This document shows, piece by piece, positions 33,501-44,045 of a stretch of 64,000 nucleotides of DNA (the first letter of the stretch is position 1; each line of letters starts with the position of its first letter). The stretch is from Amoebophrya sp. A120 (lineage: Eukaryota > Sar > Dinophyceae > Syndiniales > Amoebophryaceae), in contig CAJINV010000003.1 of assembly GCA_905178155.1 (NCBI GenBank), positions 11,229,737 through 11,293,736 on the forward strand, given 5' to 3'. The notes under the pieces are model-generated. The model had not been told where the DNA came from. It did no database searches and saw only the letters and a program-made list of their open reading frames with translations. The translations under genes were made by a program, and so were the position numbers.

Positions 33501-36500
33501 ATTCGAGCAAGAGCATAACAAGTTTTGTTCGTGTCTCATCTTGGTGCCTATCCTGGTGCATGAGAAGCTCGTTACTCGCGTAGCAAAAAGTGGAGCACAG
33601 CTGTTGGCGTTCATGCAACACGCATTCTTGCGCAGAACAGTAGAGTTTGTGTGACGAATTCATCGGATAACTCTTCCACACCTCCCAGGAGACATATTAG
33701 CAATGCATAGCGCGCAAGCCATCTCGTGGTGGTGGACCTGCTGCAGGAAGAGCATGAACGTGCTGAAAGACATGAAAAAGAAAAGATGCAGAGCCGGGGC
33801 GTTGATGCACGAATCAATGCGACGCAGGCGGCACCGGGACCGGGACCGGCAGGCAAAAATGGTGATTTAATTACGCGGAGCATTTACAACAACTGCCTTC
33901 CTCGGCAGAGATACCGATTTCAGTGGCAGTTCCTCGACGCGGCAGAGCCGCATAGCCATCGAGGAGAGGATGGTAATTTTCCGACTCAAGTGCAGGACCG
34001 CGCTCGGATCAGAGCAGAAACAAAGCCAGTGAAAGTTGCTGGCACAACAGCAAACGACCTTAGAATGCGTTGTCCCAGCACGGTTAAAGCGGGAGCTTTG
34101 AACTGCTCAATCCCGGGTTTCTTTTCGCCGTATCACTTGTAAGTGTGTCTGGCTCTGGAAGATTGCTCAAGTTTCTCATGCATGTTTTGGAGGACATAGA
34201 AGAAGAAGATGCAGGAGCTCTGGAATGCACACAAAAGCATCACAAGTTTTGTTCAACTCTCTTGATGCCGATCAACCTGCATGAGAAGTTGAAGTTCATC
34301 GCTATTTGCGTAGTAAAAAGTGGACAACTTTTGGCGTTCATGCAGCGTGAATTTTTGAGTAATCCAGAGCTTGCATGACGCCACTCACTCTAGAAGAGGA
34401 CCACCCAGAGGACATATTTGCGATGCATAGGCCGATGCAGATGGACATGTACTCGCGCTGCTTCAGTTTCCTGCTCGAGCTCAAGGGCGCTCGCAAATTG
34501 CTACAGCAGGCGCACTTCTTCCTGTACAACAAGAATTCCAGCAGCACGTCGGCCAGACAGAACAGGAACACCCATGTAGGAGAGCGTCGCAGTGCGCAGC
34601 CGGCGGTGAACTCCTTTGGATTTGGCTCGCATATGCATTGCAAATTCATTGTCTGGGTCTGGAGTGATGCAACCTGCAGCGACGCGACTACGTTTGGATT
34701 CTACATGTTGAGATCTGTCTTGCATACACAGCAAGAAAGATCCAGCTCTTTGCGACGCCGACGCGGAGAGGGCATTTCTCATGCAGTATGGGCATCAGAA
34801 AGTCCTCGCAGGGTCTGTGATGCTACGGCATGCATCACAGACAGAGACATCATGGGAGGTGGTCATGCATAATCTGCATGACAAGCGTCTGCATTCTTCC
34901 TCGAGAGGACCCAGACATATTTGCATTTGATGTCGCACCCCCGCACGCAATTGCTGTTGCAGCAGGACGAGCACCACGTGTTGCAAGATGCACACCTGTT
35001 GCGGTCCGAGATGTTGCATTTTGTGCAAGGCCTCGAGTCCGCGCTTAGCATGCGCGTAGCGGCTTGCATCGACACCTTCGACAAAAACGCGGCAGCAGGA
35101 ATCTCCATGTTTAATAGTTCGGCCGAGACGAGCACGAGCAGTTCTGGTACGATCCGCTCTAGCAGCAGGCGCGCCAGGAGCCGAAATCCTTTGTCGCTTG
35201 TTTCCCGTCCTCAAAGCCACATGGTTGTGGAAAGGGAGGCCAAGAGCAACACACGCCCCCTCTCAAAGCTAACGGAGGCAAAGAGCTCATCCCAGACTGG
35301 TGGGTGCCGCACTCCCAGTACTTCTTACAGCAGGTGGGAATCTTCGTCTGCGCCTGGAGGCACAGCTGGAGCTGCCTCCCCGTCCTATCTTCGTGCATAT
35401 GGGCGGTCGTCAGTGCGGCCGGCTTGGTCCTCCCATGGTGCCCTTCCACCGTCACAGAACCAATACCAAAGTACGACAAATAATAAGAGAGATGACATTG
35501 AGATTGACGGGGCTGGTACTGGTTCGATATCAAAATCAAATATGTCCGGATCTGAAAAAATACGATGTGTGCAAGTCCTACTGCGAAGATACACATTTTG
35601 CATGACGCATCGTGTCTGTGATGTATGCCCTGCCGTCACAGATTTTGCGCAGGCTTCTTTATGCCTGTCTAGCATGAGAAACGCCGAGTCCTTCCTCGCG
35701 TAGCAAAAATAATTTCTAGAGTTCTCTTTTTACTTGTTGCTACTCAACATGATGTAAGTACTACATTTTTTTTTTGAAAAATCCAAAGACAGAGTGAGCA
35801 TGAGCACAACTTGCAGTCTTCCTCCAGGCACAGACATTATATCTGCCATGCATATTGAAGAACCGAGGATCTCAATCATCGCATCTTGCGTCGGCGTATC
35901 GGGTCTATCCTGATAAAAGATCCTTCTGCCTCATATTCAAAAGGAAAACTTGAGATGCCGATGTGTGAGTGTGGCGATACACCAACTGTGTCTTGCAAGA
36001 AGGCAACTTGCTAGCAGAACCAGAGGCCTTCGCCCCATTGGGTGCGTGATTTGTCATATTGTTGGGCCTACGGGGCAGCCGTTTGATGCCATGCCACGCA
36101 ACTAGACCCAAACGCCCCTGCAAAGGCTGAGGGTAAGTAAGTAACTCGCTCACAATCCCTTAATGCATGCAGGGCCCCCGCCGCGCTTGATGTTTGTGTA
36201 GCAGTAGTACAACGCAAACCCAGCCTCAGAATATATATATAAACCTCGTTTGGAACAGTATTACAGGGTGGGAGGATTTCCTCTTTGAGACTTTCCAGTT
36301 CGGATCCCACAAAGACTGAGCCAGGAGACGGAAAAAAGGTTCCAGCTATCCGCTGTAAAAAAACATCTCCACCCCAGAGTTGGCATGCAAATAATTATCC
36401 ACTGCAGCCCTAATAAAAAAAAAATGGCGCAGTGCCGCCTGCTTGCTTTAACTTTATCGATGGCGCAGGGCTTTATTGACAGGGTTTCGCTGCAGGGCTT

Positions 36501-37694
36501 TATCAACAGCAGTTTCTGTGGCGACCACTGATCGAGGTAGCACTCGACTTTGTATGTTGGGGTCGCGGGCGAAACTGCCTCCTTGCCCATCCCCCGGGGA
36601 GTGGATCCCTCACCTGTTGTAGCGATGATAATCATCATGCGGGTGTCCACTACATAACGGTGATGATGCGCAGCCCGATGTATGAGGACCTTTTTCGAGA
36701 AGTACGCGCTGGGAGTTTGTCATGCTCGAAGCAGGGCATGAGGTGGCCTATTTGTAAATGCGGACGCGCTAGCGAATAAACAGGAATACGCTACACGCAT
36801 AGCTTTGTCATTCGCAGCAGCCGAAAGTTTGTGAGTTGTGTACTAACAAAATCCTCAACATGATTCAGGGGTGGAAACGTTTTTACACAGGATACCAGCA
36901 CAAACACAAGCAAAGTCTCTAGCTTTTGTTGATCAACTGGCAAGCATCGGCTTCGAAGACCTCCAGGCGCTGCATATCTTCAGAGTGCACATCAACCCCC
37001 CCTCGATCCCCTCACTTCTTGTCATGCAGAATCAGAAACCCAGTTGGAGTTGCGGTGCTTCTGCTTCCTCACTCACCACCGGGGAGGGAAGCCGTGGCGC
37101 CGGGGTCGCAAGGTGGGGGCTGTCCAGTACGTGATGACGCGGATGCTTTGTCATTCTGTGCTTGTGGAACTGTTTGCATATGCAAATTCCTGAAGAGGCA
37201 GCCCACAGAGTTGTACGTACTTGCTTTTACTACACTCCGCACACGATCGTGGACTTTTGTTTCATACACGAGCTCCTTCACGTGATGCGCTAGTGTTTGT
37301 ATTCTTTTGCAGCTTGGCAACATTGCTGCCCTCGTACAACGACTGAGAGGGAGGGGGATTAACTTGCTTATGCACTCTCATACTGCATGCGCGCTTTCTC
37401 GAGGAGGTTTCGCCCGAAAAGTGGCTCGGAGACTCCTCTCTACTTGCGGATTTGCGACAGTTAGTGACCCTTGTCCGCTCGTTTGCTGAGAATTTTTGTG
37501 CCGCGCCGCCGGGGAACGAAGGTGAAGATCCGCGCTGGTGGGTGCGGCAACGAGTGAAGCTAACCGAATATCGAAAAGAATTTAGGTCGACGCTGTTGTT
37601 CGTTCTAAAGCTGCTGAAATTCGCTCCTTGCCACTCGCGGAAAGAATTCACATCCCTCTTTCATCAACTAAACGGGAACGGATTCTACATTTGA
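27513..37694 (+). CDS. Gamma-tubulin complex component (GCP, Spc97/Spc98 family)
   Basis: Proposed exons: 27513-27535, 27879-27963, 28337-28410, 28725-28872, 29416-29585, 29903-30311, 30538-31456, 31963-33050, 33347-33410, 33715-34130, 34435-34631, 34938-35527, 35860-35987, 36267-36346, 36900 to about 37020, and about 37345-37694; roughly 1600 aa. Family evidence: LRIALRALQLLALCQHAELT (GRIP1-like LRxLxxxxLLxxxD segment), MYSRCFSFLLELKGARKLL (the Y...F.FLL.LK..E..L motif), LLRSEMLHFVQGLESAL (LRxxMxxFVxxL), and the C-terminus FRSTLLFVLKLL...LFHQLNGNGFYI, matching the LLxRLDxNxFY ending. Such proteins form gamma-tubulin small or ring complexes that nucleate microtubules. Length suggests a GCP5/6-type member. 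Exons before 30.5 kb are joined by phase only and could belong to a separate gene; the junctions at 36-37.4 kb are also uncertain. Confidence 0.72.
27536..27873 (+). mobile_element. Introner-like element (family A), GCP intron 1
   Basis: Starts TATGACAGTG; the right end has GTCGATTTCAAGCCTGACG and TTCCACA. Flanks CAGAA and CAAAA match at 4 of 5. Excision joins MYTYTLQ to NSVASVNL in frame. Confidence 0.65.
27964..28331 (+). mobile_element. Introner-like element (family B)
   Basis: TATCAATTGCAAATATCATC at the left; CAGATATTTGCACTTCATA at the right. Flanks CAGGA and CGGCA match at 3 of 5. Excision joins HNYVNEAG to EGTAESANLK in frame. Confidence 0.65.
28411..28719 (+). mobile_element. Introner-like element (family B)
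   Basis: TATGTATTGCAAGTATGTCT at the left; GACCAAGACATAGAATTTGC near the right. Flanks TTCCT and TTCTT match at 4 of 5. Excision joins LVQKF to LHAQNKKATF in frame; the exact right end is ambiguous by 3 bp. Confidence 0.6.
29586..29897 (+). mobile_element. Introner-like element (family A), perfect duplication CTTTG
   Basis: TATGGATGTGTCAGGATCGC at the left; GACTCTGCCACTTCCATA at the right, with TTGCGATGCA inside both arms. Flanked by CTTTG at 29581-29585 and 29898-29902. Precise excision joins EEAHDPL to WREDVESVSS in frame; no GT-AG pair falls at the exact ends. Confidence 0.9.
30427..30461. repeat. Perfect 14-bp inverted repeat in a GCP intron
   Basis: AAACGTTCCAGAGT, 7-nt spacer, then its exact reverse complement. 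It lies in the intron between exons ending 30311 and starting 30538. Confidence 0.85.
31441..31948 (+). mobile_element. Probable introner-like element (family B)
   Basis: The right end TTCTTGCAATGCATA fits family B; the left end (TACTGGAAATGCAAATGTATG) is diverged. Precise excision does not keep the frame here, but GT(31457)-AG(31962) does. Confidence 0.45.
33051..33341 (+). mobile_element. Introner-like element (family B)
   Basis: TATCAAATGCAAATGCGTCA, TCTGGGTCTGG at the left; CCAGACGCAGCGATAATATT and GCATA at the right. Excision joins MTQCD to DDEWILTTQ in frame; the duplication is lost. Confidence 0.65.
33411..33709 (+). mobile_element. Introner-like element (family B)
   Basis: TACCAAATGCAAATATTTCT at the left; CCCAGGAGACATATTAGC and GCATA at the right. 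Flanks GTGCG and GCGCG match at 4 of 5. Excision joins RMALEVC to ASHLVVVDLL in frame. Confidence 0.7.
34131..34429 (+). mobile_element. Introner-like element (family B)
   Basis: Left TATCACTTGTAAGTGTGTCT; right CAGAGGACATATTTGCGATG and CATA. Flanks CGCCG and GGCCG match at 4 of 5. Excision gives GFFSP|MQMDMYSR; GT(34139)-AG(34430), with a perfect GTAAGT donor, gives GFFSPYHLPMQMDMY. Confidence 0.8.
34632..34932 (+). mobile_element. Introner-like element (family B), perfect duplication TCGCA
   Basis: TATGCATTGCAAATTCATTG, TCTGGGTCTGG at the left; GGACCCAGACATATTTGC at the right. Flanked by TCGCA at 34627-34631 and 34933-34937. Excision joins NSFGS to HPRTQLLLQQ in frame; GT(34651)-AG(34962) is an in-frame alternative. 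Confidence 0.85.
35528..35854 (+). mobile_element. Introner-like element (family B)
   Basis: TATCAAAATCAAATATGTCC at the left; CCAGGCACAGACATTATATC and CATGCATA at the right. Flanks TTCGA and TTGAA. Excision joins GAGTGS to RTEDLNHRILRRR in frame. Confidence 0.65.
36347..36894 (+). mobile_element. Introner-like element (family C), perfect duplication CCAGC
   Basis: TATCCGCTGTAAAAAAACAT at the left; GGAAACGTTTTTACACAGGA and TA at the right. Flanked by CCAGC at 36342-36346 and 36895-36899. At 548 bp it is longer than family A and B copies. Excision joins DGKKVP to AQTQAKSLAF in frame. Confidence 0.85.
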
Positions 37695-40600
37695 CGAAGA
37701 CCACACTGATTTGACGCAAGCTCAAGCAACCGCATTCGAATGAAGTTATGCGTTGGACAAGTATCGATCCAGTATATATCAAAATCGCATGCTCATATGA
37801 TTTTTGGCAACAACAAATAGGAACTGCCGACTCAGCTTGCAAAAGGTATTTTTCATACATGACTGCGATCCATACGACGAGTGCGGGTCTTTTGCAGAGC
37901 ATAAAAATGTTGATCACCGAAGATTTTTTTTCGGAAATTTTCACTTTCAGCGAAGTGAGGTTTTGTTTTGTTCAGCGGCGCGCCCTTTTCTTGTTCATGG
38001 TTATGCTTCCGACGTTTTCTCGTTGATCCCTCAGAAAGTAGGACTTCTACAAGAACTATGTAGCACACACCACGTCCATGATTCCATCGAATTTCTGAAG
38101 AAGTTGAATCGGAAACTACAGGATAATGCATTATACTGATACTGATACCGATATGAAGCAAAAAGTGAAAGAACAACGAGCATGATGATGATGATGCTGA
38201 TGATGATAAGAAGTAGCTTTATGCCGGCGATGAAGAAGAAGACACCGTAGGTATTTCGTATTCGTAAATGAAAAAGAACAACTAGTATCATGATACTCAT
38301 TCCCAGTACTGCGTAAAAGTACTCCAAACCCTCCTCAGCGTTGCAAGCTAGCAAGCAGATCCATTATTTTCGAGGTCTTTGCAATTTGATTTTTTTTTGG
38401 ATTGGGTATGATATGTTTTTTAAGAACTGACAGCCCACCTGTCACTGTCAGACGGAGCGTGAGAAATCAGTGCAATGGAATTCGCGAAGGCCGTTGTGTA
38501 GCGGATGATCCGCACCGTAATTGTGCTTTATAGTACATCTACACGGCGATATCAATCTGTTACTCCTACCTCCAAATGCATAGCTGAAACGCATGGGAAC
38601 GCTTTCGCGGCACCTCGAAGTAAAGATTTCGGACACTAAAAAAGATGCTAGCTCTCGGTGCGCAACGGGCGCGCTCAGTTCCTATGTTGGCGCTACAGGT
38701 TGGAAGCGTGCCTATGCCAGCAGAATTGATTTACCTAAATGCATTTCCATTTCCCAGCGACCACGAGTAAAGTTGTCTTGAGACTTAACTCGTCTAGCGA
38801 GCACGAAGATGCTAATAAAACTAGGTCAACTCCAATTCGCACGAATTTTAAACTTGCGGGCAGTTGCCGCCTTTCGGTATGTGGCAGGAGATGTCTTAGC
38901 CTAGATGGAGGGACGCGCTGTGATTGCCCCGATTGCTTCGCGTCTCACCTCTTCCGGCCATTCTGTGCCATGAGAAACCTCGGCAAAATGACCTGTCCCC
39001 TGGTATGGTTTCTGAAGGACGATGTGGGGTGACGTGTGTAGTAAGCAGCCCATCATCCCATTGCGCGAAGCAGGAATGATGCGCTTTTTTTTGTGTGAGA
39101 TCGTCCCTGTCCATGTGGCACATAAGTAGCGTCGACAGAGGCACAACCCTGCCCCTGGTGGTGCCTGTAAAAGTGCTCCCATTCCCATGGCCATGGTGAA
39201 AGAAGATCCTGACTCAAAGTGGAGTAGGGCGCGGAGCTCGATCGGCTCTTCGCACACAGTCCAACGGGATGGCGTTTCTTTTGGTTCATGCCCTGGGAAG
39301 AAAGCGTCTAGCTGCGGGAAGCGTCTTTCTTTCTTCTTGTGTCGATCATTTACATTTTCGTGCACTCGTCGCTTGGCCCTTTTTACTGTTGCATGGCGTT
39401 CCTTTTTGTCAGGCCGATGCCCCTGCTTGAGAAATTGGTGGGGGTGTGTTGCCGCTGGTAGCTCCTTGTGACGGCGATAAAAAACCCACATTGCAGCTGC
39501 GGCGGGAAGGATTTTCCTAAAGTCCACGTCGCCGCGTTTCGCTTGGTGAATGCCGGCGACTTTCTCCCGCTATATGATCGGCGTCCCCGCCCTTCTTATG
39601 TGCTTCTAAACGGGAGCGACTTGGTGCATGGACGTACGAAGTTGCGAATACTTAAAGCATCGATCTACGAAGAGAAACGCTAGGACCCGGAGCCTGATAC
39701 TGGGAAATATTTGTTGGTAGTTTTTTTCCTCGATGTTCAGTTTTTTTCAACTTCAAAATTCCGACATCGATTTGGAATTGGTCTCGGTACTCAGTTTCCA
39801 TTTGAAATCGCTAAGAGTCACCAACTCCAACTCAACTTCGAAATAGGCTCGGGAGGCCGATTCTGATTTCGAATTCATTGGATTGGTTCGCCACTTTTGA
39901 TATTGAAGCTCTTGGCTTCAATTTTGATCCACTGGCGCAGACGTCCGTAGCGTTTCAATTTTGTAGGTGTCCTTGGCGTTGCCGTTGCGCGGCCTACGGC
40001 CTTGTGATGCGCGCGGCAGGCTACTCCGCAATGCGATCGATGGAGGGTGGGACCTGCACCGGCGACAGGCGCTACGCACTCAACAAGCTAACAAGCTGCA
40101 ACCTTCCAGACCCAGACACGTCTGCAATTCACGATAGAACCTAACCGGAAACAAGTGCACCCAAAAGAGGGCCCTCTCCGTCTCGGTTAGCAGCCGAATC
40201 GCTTTAATTGACAAGGGCACGCCCCCGAGCGTGTTGGCTCGCTATTATTATAGGATGAAGCGAAAAGAACTCAACTCCCGCATTGCAACGCTGCCCCGGT
40301 GGGCGGTGAGAGGGAGAGCCTATCTACAAGAGACTAGTGACCCTCTGCCAAGTTGTGGCGCTGCCTGCGGGGGGAGGCGCACGACTGTCGGCAGGTCGTC
40401 TGCTTATGGAAAGGCACTTTTATATATCTGTCTTGTGTTGATCCTCGAAAGACCACTGCCCTGCGCGCCTTTTTTTGTCGGCCATGATTTGATCCCACCT
40501 GCGATTTTGCGTCTGTTTTTGGGTAAGATATTCCTGCCATAGCGCTCGGGCGAGGAGTATTCCACACAACAGCAGCAGCAACAGGGGTGTGCGCGATGTT

Positions 40601-41115
40601 GTTGGGACTCGCCGTACGGTGTGCAAAAGAATCAGCTCCATACTTCTCGTATGTGGAGGCGACAAGCCCACACGACTACCCCACGTTCTTCAAAGCAACT
40701 TTTATTTCTGTAAGTATCTTTCTACTCCTCCTAATCCTATACTTTTCTTGAGCGATGAGATTTGCTTTGCCTCCTCTTCCAGACTTTACCTGATTTCATG
40801 CAAAAATGCATTTGCATGCCAAATTTTCATTTTGCGCTCGTCCTGTGCAAATGCGATATCGCTATTTTCTATGAATTCGAATATTGCGTTTGCGAGAAGT
40901 GCAACACTTTTGCTACATTTCATATTCCTACGCACGCGACAGCTTTCAGGACGTCGAAACGGATTCTGCAAGCCGCTCTCTTCGTCTAATATTGGAAAAA
41001 CATGTCTGTTTTAGTGTGGCCAGGTTGTACGGTCATGACACCATGTAACAACGTCTTGCGAGACAGAGTCCCATGATTCCTTTTGTGTCCGACAACATCA
41101 TGTGTGTTTTTATGT
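37695..41115. other. Intergenic, no confident gene
   Basis: Short ORFs on both strands, none with a recognisable domain. It includes a TGATGAT microsatellite (38181-38208) and one isolated family B right end (CTTCCAGACCCAGACACGTC, about 40104) without a visible partner, possibly a decayed element or part of an unrecognised gene. A 51-codon ORF (40596-40751, +) ends in a hydrophobic span but overlaps an opposing ORF. Confidence 0.4.
40596..40751 (+). CDS. Possible 51-aa membrane peptide (weak)
   Basis: MLLGLAVRCAKESAPYF... followed by a C-terminal hydrophobic stretch ISVSIFLLLLILYFS, so it could be tail-anchored. An embedded GTAAGT (about 40709) could also make it a first exon. An 83-codon ORF on the opposite strand (40671-40420) also has a hydrophobic segment (LLLLLLCGILLA), and sequence alone does not decide between them. 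Confidence 0.22.
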   Translation: MLLGLAVRCAKESAPYFSYVEATSPHDYPTFFKATFISVSIFLLLLILYFS

Positions 41116-41835
41116 GTAGTGAGGCCACCGAACGGCTCTAGCCGGCAAAACGGCCGGCAGTTTGCCATCCAGCCAGCAAAACGGCCGGCAGTTTTGAAGC
41201 GGTCGGAAGTAGGGTTTTTGCACAACTGAAAGGCTCAACTATCAAGCGGCCGGGGCTCTAATAACAAACGAGCTCGAGCGACCTCCAATTCTGTCGGTTG
41301 GCGCTTGATATAACGACGCAAGAGAGACGGCAAAAGGGGCGCCCTTCTGAGGCGCCCACCGCCTTGGTTTCGGGCGCTTTTTGGCGCCCAAAAGGCTCCG
41401 CAAAAGAAGACCGCGCAAAACTAAGTACACCGCGACTTCGGAGCATTGATTGACTGCCGGCGACCGCGAAGGTGGCCGCCTTTTCGCCAGCTGCCAAGCC
41501 TGCGAAGCTCTTCAAAACGCACAGCAGAGAAAAGCGAAAACGCAAAAACAAAAAAGCGCGTCACACTCATGGAGCGGGAGCCAGCCCGCACACCATGGGC
41601 CCAATTTTTTCCGTTTCCTGGGCCCGCCCCGGCGCACCCGCAGCGAGCCCATACTGTCGGGGTTGGCTTCCGGCCAGAAATTCTACAAATTTCCCAAAAT
41701 AAATTTGCGACGCTTCTGAGTCGGCCGTCAGCGATTTCGCGCGGCGTAGCGCCAGTGTGGCGAGCCTGCAAAAACCGACTTTGCGGCAGGCCCGCGGCCA
41801 TGGTGGAGGCGCGAAAATGCCCATCGTCTCATTAC
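41116..41835 (+). repeat. Dispersed about 0.7-kb repeat, copy 1
   Basis: Starts GTAGTGAGGCCACCGAACGG, contains AAAAGGGGCGCCCTTCTGAG and GGCGCCCACCGCCTTGGTTT, and ends GTCTCATTAC, an imperfect inverted copy of its start. Copy 2 is at 45187-45893. No coding domain; a non-autonomous mobile element is likely. Confidence 0.75.
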
Positions 41836-42445
41836 CCCCGCGTCCGCCCCGCCGGCTGTAATATAATTTGGCGCGTATCATGTTTTTGTTTTCTTTTTGT
41901 GGCCGCTGCATCAAGGCGCGGGCGCCGGGATCCACCGTGCGACGAGGTCTTCGTCTTGTAGACTAGTTTCAGGCATTAGCCACGCTTGAGAAGTCCTCTC
42001 CTGATGTCATTCCGAGGGAATTTGTCATGGTGGTCGCCCGATAAGTCGTTCACATCAAAGCAGCCACTTGCTTTCTGGGATTTCACCCTTCATGAGCTCG
42101 AGCCGCGGCGTGAAAAGGCAAGAACTTCACCTCTACTACTGCTTCTATGACGGTTTTTTATATATAGCTACTCCTACAACAGCGCTGGTGGTGGAGCTAC
42201 GATTGGTATTGTGCAGCACTGCGCATGTTGTTGGGCGCACGCGTCTTCTTGCTTTAGGTGGTAGCTTATGGGATTCTCAAACGTGACACTCATACCTGTT
42301 GCGTGATTTGTACTGCGGAATTACAATCAGCATTGAAACGATCAAGCTACTCCGCGTGACAAATTATCGAAGGGCCAAACAGCATAAAAATCTGATCCAG
42401 ATTTGTAAATGCAAGCTAAGACTATTTACTTGACTTTCGCTACTC

Positions 42446-42688
42446 TTGCGATGCGAATTCCGCCATACTGCAGCTGGTGCACCACAAGAGAGGCTTGCGC
42501 TTGGGCTTGGAGTAGTACGAGAACGCGGAGCCCTATTCTACCGAATCTTCAATCGTCGTAAACAAGCCAACACGTCCGAGGCAGTCGACGAAAAAGATGA
42601 AAGACAAACACTATTAAGACAGCTACTCATTTCTCTAAGTGACAAATTATCGCTACGACCAGCGGTAGCGGGGCGGATACTGGTGTGA
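42446..42688 (+). CDS. Possible terminal exon of an unrecognised gene
   Basis: An 80-codon frame with polar, helix-prone composition (VDEKDERQTLLRQLLISL). TACTGCAG just inside its 5-prime end could be a splice acceptor. No domain is recognised and no upstream exon could be linked. Confidence 0.28.
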   Translation: MRCEFRHTAAGAPQERLALGLGVVRERGALFYRIFNRRKQANTSEAVDEKDERQTLLRQLLISLSDKLSLRPAVAGRILV

Positions 42689-43187
42689 AGTTTGAGTGAG
42701 ATCACGTCGCTGTGTGTTGTCTCTTCTTATCCTGGTTTCTATTTCGTTTGTTGCCGACGTCGTTGAGGGGCTACATGATGATAGCGGAGCCACAGTAGAG
42801 CTTGACACAAGCTGACACGGCTACTTCGGCACGCCAAAAGGAAAAGCTCTGTGCCGCACTGTTTTTGTGTTGCTCTTGGTTTATTAATGAGAGCGAAAGC
42901 ACATCCTAAGCCTAACAGAGAGCGAAGAGGTCAGATGCCGCTGATTTCGTGAGCGAGGAAATCATGTCGCACGGAGTCCAGGTGGATCGACTAAATTCAA
43001 ATTGCTAGCAAAATCAATGGGCTTGCCGCGCGATTTAGAATGCGGGCACGGGTACGCACATCAGGAGAAGTTGATCCGTGTCAATCATCGCGCTTGTACG
43101 AGTATGGAACACGCTATGGAAAGACCCTGCAGAAGCTGTGACAAGCACGGATAGGGCCGCAGTTTCTTGGAGCGCGCACGGTGCGCA

Positions 43188-44045
43188 ATGTTGCCTTTGC
43201 GCCTTCTATTTTGCCGGCGCTGTGTCGTCGTCTCCTGTGTAATCTCGCTCGCGACCTGGACACCCGTGTCCGTGTTCTCGGTCGATGCCGATGCTCAGCA
43301 CAGGAGCAATCACGTCGGCGGCGACGAAACTAAAAAGCACGAGGAGAAGAACCAAGATCACCACGGCGACGGTCATCACGGTCATCACGATCACGGTCAT
43401 CACGGCCACACGACCAAGTTGGCCGCTCATCACGGTAATCAACAGGAGAAAAGGCAGGACACCAAAACCAATTTGGCCGCTCATGACGGTCATCACGATC
43501 ACGGCCATCACGATCACGGTCATCACGGTCATCACGGCCACACCAAGTTGGCCGCTCATCACGGTAAGCAACAGGAGAACAGGCAGGACACCAAAACCAA
43601 TTCGGCCGCTCAAGACGGTGGTCACACGAGCGACCATCACGGTGATCTTCAACAGAAGAACAGACACCACAGCAAGAGCATCGCCAAAACGCACGACGGC
43701 GGCGGCCATCAAAACGGCGACCACGTACACACGAAAAACAAAAATCGCGCCAGCTCTGGTCCACATAGCGCGCTGGCCCGACTCAAGACACTTGTTAAAA
43801 AACCTACGACGTCGGCTTCCACATCCGCCTCAAGAAAAGGAAATGTAGCTTCCCGCGCCGCCTCCGCCACAAAAAACGTAGCTTCCCGCACCGCCTCCGG
43901 CGCAAGAAATATAGCTCACCGCACCGCCTCCGGCGCAAGACATACAGCTCTCCGCGCCGCCTCCGCCTCAAAAAAAGCAGCTTCCCGCGCCCTGTCGATG
44001 GTCGCGCGAGGGCGGCGGGGACTGATGGAACGGAAGGCAGCTTAG
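43188..44045 (+). CDS. Secreted histidine-rich repeat protein with basic C-terminus
   Basis: Single-exon ORF; the frame opens at 43167 but the Met at 43188 gives a better signal peptide (MLPLRLLFCRRCVVVSCVIS, then ATWTPVSVFSVDADA). Residues about 35-200 are very His/Gly/Asp-rich (GHHGHHDHGHHG type), with an approximately 50-residue unit repeated imperfectly (KLAAHHGNQQEKRQDTKTN, then KLAAHHGKQQENRQDTKTN). The last 80 residues are Ala/Ser/Arg-rich, with short repeats such as ASRTASGARN and AHRTASGARH. His clusters can bind zinc, copper or heme. The layout (signal peptide, His repeats, basic repeats) recalls secreted His-rich proteins of other alveolate parasites, but low complexity makes homology untestable here. 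Confidence 0.65.
   Translation: MLPLRLLFCRRCVVVSCVISLATWTPVSVFSVDADAQHRSNHVGGDETKKHEEKNQDHHGDGHHGHHDHGHHGHTTKLAAHHGNQQEKRQDTKTNLAAHDGHHDHGHHDHGHHGHHGHTKLAAHHGKQQENRQDTKTNSAAQDGGHTSDHHGDLQQKNRHHSKSIAKTHDGGGHQNGDHVHTKNKNRASSGPHSALARLKTLVKKPTTSASTSASRKGNVASRAASATKNVASRTASGARNIAHRTASGARHTALRAASASKKAASRALSMVARGRRGLMERKAA

Noticed and set aside
38901-39527. 208-codon ORF on the - strand
   Set aside because: No domain or helical pattern; competing ORFs in other frames; AT/GC composition does not favour coding.
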